DNA of 13,932 nucleotides from Nitrospirae bacterium GWC2_57_9 (GTDB lineage Bacteria > Nitrospirota > UBA9217): contig MHEA01000180.1 of the NCBI GenBank assembly GCA_001805085.1, positions 1,561-15,492 on the forward strand, written 5' to 3'. The notes under the pieces were generated by a model, which was given only the letters and a program-made list of their open reading frames with translations, made no database searches and had not been told where the DNA came from. Below are positions 6,279 through 12,763 of this stretch, one piece after another; the first letter of the stretch is position 1, and each line of letters starts with the position of its first letter. The translations under genes were made by a program, and so were the position numbers.

Positions 6279-6815
6279 TTATTCCCGCCGTCCGCCTCGC
6301 GAGTACTTCCTGATGAGCGCGACCTCTTTTACCGGAATGCCGAGGGCTTCCAGGAAGTCCTGGTGAGCCTCGGGAGCGAGTCTCTCGAATTCCGCGTGCC
6401 ATTTGTCCCTGGCCGCCTCATCCAGCCCGGCGGTCTCGAGCAGCTTGATCCAGCTCCCCTTGTCCATGACCCTGATCCTCGAGATCGCGCGGTCGTTCTT
6501 GAACAGCTTTACGATAAAATGCTGCTGGCTGCGCAGGGCGCGGATCTCCCGGCTCAGTTCGTCGAGCCGCTTTTCCAGAAGCGGAACGAGGCCCTGCCTG
6601 CCTCTCGTTTTCATGATCCTGCCTATATCCCTGAGTGACAGTCCGGTCCTTCGGTAGGTGCAGATCTGTTCCAAACGTGCCCGGTCGGCGTCGGTATATG
6701 TCCGGTAATTGGAACTGCTTCTTCCGGAGGGAGAAAAAAGACCGATGGAATCGTAATAAAGCAGGGTGCTGCGGGAGAGAGCGGATGTTTTCGCCAATTG
6801 TCCGATGGTATACAT
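6279..6815 (-). CDS. MerR-family transcriptional regulator
   Basis: The 178-residue protein begins Y-T-I-G-Q-L-A-K and has the MerR winged helix-turn-helix (residues 2-70, including LSRSTLLYYDSIGLFSPSGR and the R-T-Y-T-D-A-D segment), a coiled-coil dimerisation helix (about 76-108) and a C-terminal helical effector region with a W-H-A-E-F-E-R-L-A-P-E-A-H motif. The start at 6815 is preferred over the ATG at 6830 because AGGAGG lies 5 nt before it. The only cysteine is C52 in the DNA-binding domain, so the Hg-binding triad of classical MerR is missing and the inducer must be sensed differently. The gene is followed 59 bp later by the MerB-like selenoprotein gene and probably regulates both. 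Confidence 0.88.
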   Translation of the reverse strand: MYTIGQLAKTSALSRSTLLYYDSIGLFSPSGRSSSNYRTYTDADRARLEQICTYRRTGLSLRDIGRIMKTRGRQGLVPLLEKRLDELSREIRALRSQQHFIVKLFKNDRAISRIRVMDKGSWIKLLETAGLDEAARDKWHAEFERLAPEAHQDFLEALGIPVKEVALIRKYSRGGRRE

Positions 6816-6839
6816 GTTTACCTCCTGCATCTGGAGTGT

Positions 6840-6870
6840 AGCATAAACTATGAAGTAGTAGACAGGTCAA
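6840..6870 (-). promoter_or_regulatory. MerR-type promoter with 19-bp spacer
   Basis: On the minus strand TTGACC (6865-6870) and TATGCT (6840-6845) are separated by 19 bp instead of 17. An imperfect dyad ACTA-N5-TAGT lies within the spacer. Long spacers with a central dyad are the hallmark of promoters activated by MerR-family proteins through DNA untwisting. The start codon of the regulator is 24 bp downstream, so autoregulation of the merR-merB-like transcript is the natural reading. Confidence 0.65.
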
Positions 6871-6995
6871 GAGTTTTTTTCTGCGCGGGCATCGTGCGGC
6901 CCCCCCTCTCCTTCAAGGAAAGGGGCGTGAGAGGGATGGTTCCGGCGCGCTACGCCGCCGGTGCAGACGGTATAGCGAGCAAATCCGGCGATGTT

Positions 6996-7054
6996 TCCAA
7001 CCTTATGAATCGGCATGCCCTGCAGAAGCCTGTACGAGCCTTCATTTGCCTCAG
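6996..7054 (+). repeat. Dispersed repeat block A, copy 2
   Basis: Gapless 59-bp match to 694-752, about 76 percent identical by hand count. As in copy 1 it lies upstream of a candidate promoter and of a block B copy, so the order A, promoter, B, gene is the same at both loci although the spacer sequences are unrelated. Confidence 0.6.
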
Positions 7055-7136
7055 ACAGCATCAGTGATACGACTAATGCATTAACGAAAAATCCCCTGTC
7101 TCTTGTTACAGGTTTCTTTTGCCGTTCAAGAATCTC

Positions 7137-7165
7137 TTCGGCAATGCCTGATGGTGAGTTATAAT
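7137..7165 (+). promoter_or_regulatory. Weak candidate promoter for the GGDEF/EAL gene
   Basis: A perfect TATAAT lies at 7160-7165, with a poor -35 (TTCGGC, 7137-7142) 17 bp upstream. The start codon is some 355 bp downstream, so the leader would contain all of repeat block B. Confidence 0.3.
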
Positions 7166-7360
7166 GCGCCAAAAAAGAAGTGTCCGCAGACCTGTATTGT
7201 GCTGCCAATATGATGTTCTTTATGGTTCAGTCGGGGAAAATCACTTGTTCACCCCGGCACTGGGCTGAAAAGAAACGTCCTGGGAACGCACCGCGAATTA
7301 CGGCGATGATCGCGCTTTTCCCGGAATTTCAGCTGTCGAACCTCATGGCACTGTATCCTC

Positions 7361-7563
7361 ATGCAATCCCGCGCCTTGGCATCCCCCGGCTCCCTGTATA
7401 GACCGGGGGTGGAAAGCGCTTCCTCGCGCCCGTGAAGAATGAGGCGTCGCGAGTAAGCAGTTCGCCCGACACTTAGCGCTTCGCACTCCGTAAACGTCGG
7501 GTGCAAGCCGGGAGGTCGCGATGTTGAAGGGAGCCTCCGGCTCCTGCCGGAGGGGGCTCCACT
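7361..7563 (+). repeat. Dispersed triple-hairpin repeat block B, copy 2
   Basis: This is the second copy of the block at 917-1067. The first hairpin keeps a 7-bp stem (cccccgg/ccggggg, 7383-7409) although its loop has changed. The second is partly preserved (gctt and ctcgcg pairing with cgcgag and aagc). The third is identical (7530-7560). A segment of about 46 bp at 7462-7507 is extra; it has cccgac/gtcggg arms and contains the inverted form of the unit at 651-673. The block ends inside or just before the GGDEF/EAL coding region. Confidence 0.75.
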
Positions 7564-9821
7564 GCGTTATGACTCGAAAAAAGAAAAGTGAATTGATCGA
7601 AGAGATACGGGAGCTGAGAGCGAAGGCGGATGAGGCGGAGGAAGCGCTCCGGGCGATCAGGAGCGGGGAAGTGGATGCGCTGATCGTTGCCGGGGACCAG
7701 GGCGACCAGGTGTTCACCTTGAAGGGCGCCGAAACGCCGTACCGGGTGATTCTCGAGAGCATCAGTGAAGGCGCCATAACGCTCGTCTCGAACGGGGTCA
7801 TTCTCTATTCGAACGAGCATTTTTCCAAAATGCTCGGGCTTCCGCTGGAGCGGATCCTCGGAGCTTCATTCCGGGATTTTGTGTGCGACCGGGACCGATC
7901 TCTTCTGCCCGAACTTTTTGAGACGGCGCAGCGGGGGGAGAGTCGAAGGGAGATCAACCTGCTCTGCGCTTCCGGCGATCCGCTCCCGGTGCACCTTTCC
8001 CTGCGGCAGCTGGAGCCCGATGAAACCGGCGGCACCCGCATGAGCATGGTGATCTCGGACATCAGCGATCGAAAGCGGTCCGAGGAAGCTCTCCGCCGGG
8101 CCCATGATGAGCTCGAGTTGAGGGTCCAGGAACGTACCGTCAAGCTCCGTGAGAGCGAGGAGCATTACCGGGTCATCACGGAAAGCGCCCAGGACGCGAT
8201 AATCACGGTCGATGATGAAGGCACGATCATGTTCGTCAATCCGGCAACGGAAAAAATATTCGGGTACCGGGCCGCGGAACTGACCGGCAAAAGCCTCACG
8301 ATGCTGATGCCCGAGCGTTTCAGGCAGGCGCACCTGAATGGAGTACGAGAGCACATTGCGACCGGCGGGAAACGCCGCCCCTGGGGAGCGATCGAGCGTC
8401 CGGGCCTTCACAAGGACGGGCGGGAAATCCCGCTTGAAATTTCCTATGGAGAAGTGGTCAAGGACGGCAGACACCTGTTCATCGGGATCGTGCGCGATGT
8501 GAGCGAACGAAAGAAGGCCGAGGAAACCATCCGGTATCAGGCCTATCATGACCTTCCGACGGGCCTGCCGAACAAGGCGAACCTGATGGACCGCCTCGAA
8601 CTGGAACTGGCACAGGCAGAGCGCAACGGCAACCGGCTTGCGGTGCTGCATATCGATCTCGACCGCTTCAAGGTCATCAACGACACGCTGGGACACCTGG
8701 TGGGCGACAAGCTCGTTTTGCTGATTACAGAACGCTTGAAATCCATCATCCGGAAAAGCGACACCCTTGCCCGGTTCGGCAGCGACGAGTTCATCGTTCT
8801 CGTCTCAGACCTCGGCCGCGCCGAGGATGCGGCCGCTTTCGCCCGCAAGCTCGTAAATACGATGCAGACCGCCTTTGAGATCGATGGGCACACGCTGTAT
8901 ATCACGGTGAGCGTGGGGATCAGCATCTACCCCGAAGACGGCGTCGATCCGGAGAGCCTGCTGAGGAATGCCGATGTCGCCATCTCGCACGTAAAGGAAA
9001 CGGGGAGGAACAATTATGAATTTTTCGACTCCGCCATCAACGTGCGCACCGTCGAACGGCTGCTTCTCGAGAGCAACCTCCGGGAATCGATCGAACGGGA
9101 TGAACTGGTGCTTCATTATCAGCCTCTGGTGAGCATCAAAACGGGAGAAATAATGTGTCTGGAAGCTCTGGTACGGTGGGACCACCCGGTACTCGGTCTG
9201 CTGCAGCCGGGCCGGTTCATACCCATCGCCGAGGAGATCGGCTTCATCGCCGAGATCGACAAATGGGTTATCAGGACGGCGTGCACGCAGCTGAAAAAAT
9301 GGCATGCGGCGGGCCTTCATTACCTCTGCGTGACCGTAAATCTTTCCGCGCAGCAGTTCGAACAGTCTCAGTTTCTGGAAATAGTATCGGGAATCCTTCG
9401 GGAAACGGGTCTGGGGGCCCGGTACCTCAATATAGAGATCCCCGAGAGCACCGCGATGCGGGACATCGACCTCGTGGTGCCTAACCTGGAGGGGCTGAAC
9501 GATATGGGAATAAGCATTTACATCGACGACTTCGGCACCGGCTACTCCTCGCTCAATTATCTCAAGCGGTTCCCGATCCATAAGCTCAAGATCGACAAAT
9601 CGTTCATCAAGGGTATCGGTTCGGACCAGGACGACCGGGCAATTGTGAGCGCGGTGATCGCGATGGGACACAACCTGAGATTGAATGTTATTGCGGAGGG
9701 GGTCGAAACTGAGGACCAGCTGACCTTTCTCAAAAGCGCCGGATGCGACGAGATACAGGGTTTTCTCTTCAGCAAGCCGCTGCCCGCGGAAGAACTGACG
9801 GAGCTGGTCGAGCCCGGGTAG
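7521..9821 (+). CDS. PAS-PAS-GGDEF(degenerate)-EAL cyclic-di-GMP protein
   Basis: The 766-residue cytosolic protein has two PAS domains (about 73-182 and 214-331), coiled coils before and between them, a diguanylate cyclase domain (about 340-505) and an EAL phosphodiesterase domain (about 515-760). The cyclase signature is G-S-D-E-F (420-424) rather than G-G-D-E-F and the entry motif is H-D-L-P-T-G-L-P-N, so cyclase activity may be reduced or serve as a GTP-binding regulator. The EAL domain looks intact: E-A-L (548-550), N-L-S-A, I-E-I-P-E-S, D-D-F-G-T-G (669-674), K-I-D-K-S-F and A-E-G-V-E. I infer mainly c-di-GMP hydrolysis controlled by a PAS ligand. The ATG at 7521 has GGGAGG 5 nt upstream, but its first 16 residues are encoded by repeat block B. 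The family-like start is M-T-R-K-K-K at 7569, whose nearest Shine-Dalgarno is 15 nt away inside a hairpin. Confidence 0.9.
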   Translation: MLKGASGSCRRGLHCVMTRKKKSELIEEIRELRAKADEAEEALRAIRSGEVDALIVAGDQGDQVFTLKGAETPYRVILESISEGAITLVSNGVILYSNEHFSKMLGLPLERILGASFRDFVCDRDRSLLPELFETAQRGESRREINLLCASGDPLPVHLSLRQLEPDETGGTRMSMVISDISDRKRSEEALRRAHDELELRVQERTVKLRESEEHYRVITESAQDAIITVDDEGTIMFVNPATEKIFGYRAAELTGKSLTMLMPERFRQAHLNGVREHIATGGKRRPWGAIERPGLHKDGREIPLEISYGEVVKDGRHLFIGIVRDVSERKKAEETIRYQAYHDLPTGLPNKANLMDRLELELAQAERNGNRLAVLHIDLDRFKVINDTLGHLVGDKLVLLITERLKSIIRKSDTLARFGSDEFIVLVSDLGRAEDAAAFARKLVNTMQTAFEIDGHTLYITVSVGISIYPEDGVDPESLLRNADVAISHVKETGRNNYEFFDSAINVRTVERLLLESNLRESIERDELVLHYQPLVSIKTGEIMCLEALVRWDHPVLGLLQPGRFIPIAEEIGFIAEIDKWVIRTACTQLKKWHAAGLHYLCVTVNLSAQQFEQSQFLEIVSGILRETGLGARYLNIEIPESTAMRDIDLVVPNLEGLNDMGISIYIDDFGTGYSSLNYLKRFPIHKLKIDKSFIKGIGSDQDDRAIVSAVIAMGHNLRLNVIAEGVETEDQLTFLKSAGCDEIQGFLFSKPLPAEELTELVEPG

Positions 9822-9861
9822 GAAGTGCACTTCGGGATGGGGAGGTGGTGCGAACGGGCTG

Positions 9862-10458
9862 TTATCGCTGCTGCGGACGCCGCTTCCCGGGCGCATTGCT
9901 TTTCGTTATGTTCAGGTCCTTTATCAGGCCATTGGAAATGGAATAGATCCATCCGTGGATGTAAAGCTTTCTTTTCTGCTTCCAGGCCTTCTGGACCGTG
10001 GTATTCCGGGACAGGCTCTCGACCTGGGTCTTTACGTTCAGTTCGCACATCTCGTCGAGGGTGATCCTGCCTCGGTCCGGAACGGCTATCACGTTGTCGA
10101 GCCAATGCTCCAGCAGGCCATACGTTTTATTCTGCATGACCGCTTCTATACCCCCGCACCCGTAGTGCCCGCAGACGATGATGTGCCTCACTTTCAGGAT
10201 CTCAATGGCATACTGGAGAACGCACATCAGGTTCATATCCGTGTTGATGACCTGGTTGGAGATGTTGCGGTGAACGAATCCCTCTCCGGGCAGGAGGCCC
10301 GTTATCTGGTTTGCGGGCACCCGGCTGTCGGAGCAGCCGATCCAGAGGTACTTGGGCCTCTGCTGGCGCTGGAGCTTTGTGAAGAAGCCCGGTGTTTCCT
10401 GCTGGACCCGTGCTGCCCATTCCTTGTTATTGTTCAGAAGTTTGAGGATGTCTTTCAT
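9862..10458 (-). CDS. can: Beta-class carbonic anhydrase
   Basis: The 198-residue protein has all beta-carbonic-anhydrase landmarks: zinc ligands C42 (G-C-S-D-S-R), H98 and C101 (C-G-H-Y-G-C-G-G), and the D44-R46 dyad. H-R-N-I-S-N follows at 63-68. It catalyses reversible hydration of CO2 to bicarbonate in the cytoplasm, supplying bicarbonate to carboxylases. The length is slightly below the E. coli Can enzyme. AAGGA lies about 7 nt before the ATG. It converges with the GGDEF/EAL gene, leaving a 40-bp gap that includes a 12-bp perfect palindrome gaagtgcacttc (9822-9833). It lies downstream of the PEPCK-like gene on the same strand with 194 bp between, so co-transcription is uncertain. Confidence 0.93.
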   Translation of the reverse strand: MKDILKLLNNNKEWAARVQQETPGFFTKLQRQQRPKYLWIGCSDSRVPANQITGLLPGEGFVHRNISNQVINTDMNLMCVLQYAIEILKVRHIIVCGHYGCGGIEAVMQNKTYGLLEHWLDNVIAVPDRGRITLDEMCELNVKTQVESLSRNTTVQKAWKQKRKLYIHGWIYSISNGLIKDLNITKSNAPGKRRPQQR

Positions 10459-10494
10459 TGTCGTTTCCTTCTAGGACCAAAGACAGGATTTGTT

Positions 10495-10641
10495 CTCGCG
10501 CAAAGCCGCAAAGGCGCAAAGAAAGGCCAAACAGCATCCCGTCTTTCTTGTTAAAGCCTTAAAGCCAAATTCCTGCATTTAACCAGATCCAGCATGACCC
10601 GAATTCAGGATTCCCTTTGCGTCTTGGCGGCTTTGCGCGAG
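10495..10641. repeat. 27-bp inverted repeat flanking the intergenic region
   Basis: Bases 10495-10521 (ctcgcgcaaagccgcaaagg then cgcaaag) recur as the reverse complement at 10615-10641 with three mismatches, about 93 bp apart. The unit is built from a cgcaaag motif. A looser relative (cgcagagacgcgaag) lies near 4130. The arms could form a large cruciform or RNA stem between the carbonic anhydrase and PEPCK-like genes. Confidence 0.6.
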
Positions 10642-10651
10642 ACGCTTTTTT
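10619..10651 (+). terminator. Intrinsic-terminator-like hairpin on the plus strand
   Basis: gcgtct (10619-10624) pairs with agacgc (10640-10645) and is followed by six T. It would stop transcription running rightward, antisense into the PEPCK-like gene 3' end. No plus-strand gene ends nearby. Read on the minus strand the hairpin lacks a T run. Confidence 0.35.
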
Positions 10652-10652
10652 A

Positions 10653-12428
10653 TTATCTCCTGCAGCTCTTCCTGATCTCTTTGAAGAGCTCCATGGAAGC
10701 GGCCTTCGGTCCCGTCTGCTCGAACCCGCCGATGCCCAGCCGCGTCCTGATCTGCCCCACCTTCACGCCGGCCTTGAACATCCGGTCGAAATACTGCTTC
10801 GCGATCCTCTCGTGCTCTTCTTTCCGCTGGGGAGCGCCGAAGGGATTGGCGAAATAGGTGTGCACCAGGCCTTTTTCATCGGTCGTTCCCTTTGCGAGCC
10901 GCGCCGCGCTCCGGAAGGTGCTGATCGCTTCGCCAGGGCTCGTGAAAAATTCGATGGCAGGCACGTCGTCGTTCACCTGTTCGTAATTGTTCGCATACAG
11001 GAACATGTCGACGCGATAGCCTTTGACGATATGATGATAGCGCGTGATGGGCATGATCAGCCGGGCATTGGTCTTGTCGGGGTTCATGAAGATGCTGCGG
11101 TCGATCTCCTCGTAGGCGTACCCGGACTGCAGGTCGTCGAGCCGGACGAATGCGCCGATCTCGGTGCCGTATCCTTTGACCATGCCTTCGGCATCCGTGC
11201 CCAGGGAGCCCATGTCATCGAAGATGATCGTCATTTCGCAAATGTGCTCGTCGGCAAGCATCCGGAGCGCCTCGATGGTCTCCGATTTGCCCGCCCCGCT
11301 GTCGCCGATGATGACCACATTCGCCGAGCCGCCGTCCTTGAGCTTGATGCAGACCATGGCGCCGTGCAGGGGAAGGCGGTCCCGCTTCAGCATGGCGATA
11401 TTATGCAGGGTCAGCGTCATCTTCTTGAAATAGCCGAAATAGTCCACTTCCTCCGTGTGCCTGACCAGGCCGACCAGCATATTGTTGGTCTTGTCCTCAT
11501 AGAACACGGTGTCGCCGGGGAGCTGCGTATGCAGGCCGAAGACCAGCACGATCTCGGGCGAACGAGCCTCGATGTCCTCGTAATCGGCGATCTCGAAGAG
11601 ATTGCACATGGACAGGGCCAGGGAGGAAAAATCCTGGTGAAAATAGATGAAGGCGGTCAGATCGCCCACCTTTGCCGGATAGCAGTACCATTCCTCGGGG
11701 TTGAGCGTCAGCATCTCCTGCTGTATGTCCGGTATCTCCTCGAACTTTCCCTTACGCTTGTTCATGGTGGGGTACAGGATGACCGGGGGCTCGATAAGCG
11801 TCAGCCTGATGAAGGGGATGTCCCGGAGGACCGCGTATCGGTCAGGACAGTTCCAGGCTGCTTTTTCGAGCAGCATGCCCATGTTGGCGCCCGCAGGCAG
11901 CTGGCGGTAGACCCGGGGGTTCTTGCCGATCAGGTTCTCGCTGATCCGGCGGTATACATGCAGGACGAGGTTCTTGAACTCTTCGTTCGACTTGATGAAC
12001 TGGGCGTGATGGATGCTCTGCTTCGCGTACTTGGAGCGCTGGGGAGCTTCCATATAGATGAACCGCTCGAACCGTCTCCAGTAGTTGTAGAGCTCCTCGA
12101 TGATCTCGAAGAGCTTCTCCTTCTCCCGCAGGATCGGGTCGTATTCCTTGTTCATGGCCGAGATCTCTTCGGCAGTGTAGCTCGAGAGGAGCCGGAACAC
12201 GGTGGTCAGATAGGCCGCCATGCGGTTCCGTTCCACAGAAGGGGACTTATCCTTCAGGAAGGCAAAGAGTGAGCTTCCCCGGGACGCGATGCGTTCTATG
12301 AACCGCTCGACGATCTCAAGGAAGAGGTCGCTTTTGAGCAGCTTTTCCGGGGTTTCGCAGTAAATGTGGGAATAGTCGAAGATGACCTTTCCCCGCGTTA
12401 TAACGTAAGGTTTTTTCAAGGTAACCAC
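10653..12428 (-). CDS. HPr kinase/PEP carboxykinase-superfamily P-loop protein
   Basis: The 591-residue protein has a long helical N-terminal half (about 30-180) without recognised domain, then a C-terminal nucleotide-binding half with P-L-H-G-A-M (353-358), the P-loop G-D-S-G-A-G-K-S (375-382) and the acidic F-D-D-M-G-S-L-G (403-410). The G-D-S-G-x-G-K-S form is that of HPr kinase and PEP carboxykinase-like folds. It could be a PEPCK-like enzyme or a protein kinase acting on carbon metabolism; I cannot decide. No HPr or PTS gene is visible. I choose the GTG at 12428 because AAGGAG lies 6 nt upstream; the open frame continues to an ATG at 12662, but that extension is rich in Cys/Phe/Arg and has no ribosome site. 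Confidence 0.75.
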   Translation of the reverse strand: MVTLKKPYVITRGKVIFDYSHIYCETPEKLLKSDLFLEIVERFIERIASRGSSLFAFLKDKSPSVERNRMAAYLTTVFRLLSSYTAEEISAMNKEYDPILREKEKLFEIIEELYNYWRRFERFIYMEAPQRSKYAKQSIHHAQFIKSNEEFKNLVLHVYRRISENLIGKNPRVYRQLPAGANMGMLLEKAAWNCPDRYAVLRDIPFIRLTLIEPPVILYPTMNKRKGKFEEIPDIQQEMLTLNPEEWYCYPAKVGDLTAFIYFHQDFSSLALSMCNLFEIADYEDIEARSPEIVLVFGLHTQLPGDTVFYEDKTNNMLVGLVRHTEEVDYFGYFKKMTLTLHNIAMLKRDRLPLHGAMVCIKLKDGGSANVVIIGDSGAGKSETIEALRMLADEHICEMTIIFDDMGSLGTDAEGMVKGYGTEIGAFVRLDDLQSGYAYEEIDRSIFMNPDKTNARLIMPITRYHHIVKGYRVDMFLYANNYEQVNDDVPAIEFFTSPGEAISTFRSAARLAKGTTDEKGLVHTYFANPFGAPQRKEEHERIAKQYFDRMFKAGVKVGQIRTRLGIGGFEQTGPKAASMELFKEIRKSCRR

Positions 12429-12763
12429 GGAATTCTCCTTAACGGTCTCCAAAAACCGATATTTGCTTCTAAAGCAGCTACAGATGAACAAAGCTCCCGG
12501 CTGAGATGGAACGCAGAGGTAAATGCCAAAAAAAGGGCTTAGCCTGTGTGTCCCTGTGTTCCAGAAGATACAATAATCCGGCTGGAAAGGCAAGAAGAAG
12601 CGCACCTGGGAACGCTCCCCATGCCCACGAGGCCGGCAAATCTCCTCGCGAATTTTACTCATAATCCACTCGTCGGTTTTTCCCCGTCTTCGGCCTCAAA
12701 AATGTTCTAAAATATTATTAAAGAAGATGTCAACCGGGCAGTAAGACAACAGGCGGCACGATT
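12429..12763. other. Divergent intergenic region
   Basis: These 335 bases separate the divergent PEPCK-like and transhydrogenase genes and must contain both promoters. The clearest box is TTGACA on the minus strand (12728-12733), followed by an A/T-rich run without a good -10 (TTTAGA at 16 bp or TAGAAC at 18 bp). On the plus strand the A/T-rich segment at 12705-12725 contains TAAAAT but no matching -35. Small hairpins (tgctt/aagca and cggt/accg, about 12445-12475) lie in the PEPCK-like leader. No gene is seen. Confidence 0.5.

Larger units (their letters stand above)
6871..7520. other. Gene-free stretch with second repeat set
   Basis: About 650 bases lie between the MerR promoter and the GGDEF/EAL gene. 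The first part (about 6900-6940) is a C-rich then G-rich inverted-repeat-like stretch (cccctctccttcaaggaaag, then gggg). Block A copy 2 lies at 6996-7054 and block B copy 2 at 7361-7563. A TATAAT at 7160-7165 could serve the plus-strand gene. An open frame of 113 codons on the minus strand (6867-7208) encodes no family I recognise and overlaps the MerR promoter -35 box. Confidence 0.65.

Noticed and set aside
6867..7208. 113-codon minus-strand open frame
   Set aside because: It matches no family I know, overlaps the MerR promoter -35 box and contains repeat block A; it is more likely repeat-derived than a gene.
8805..9896. 363-codon minus-strand open frame
   Set aside because: It is antisense to the well-supported GGDEF/EAL coding sequence and has no family signature.
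10617..12272. 551-codon plus-strand open frame
   Set aside because: It is antisense to the PEPCK-like gene, has no recognisable domain and is rich in His/Asp/Leu patterns typical of a mirror frame in GC-rich DNA.
12429..12662. N-terminal extension of the PEPCK-like protein to the ATG at 12662
   Set aside because: The extension has atypical Cys/Phe/Arg-rich composition and no Shine-Dalgarno, whereas the GTG at 12428 has a good one.
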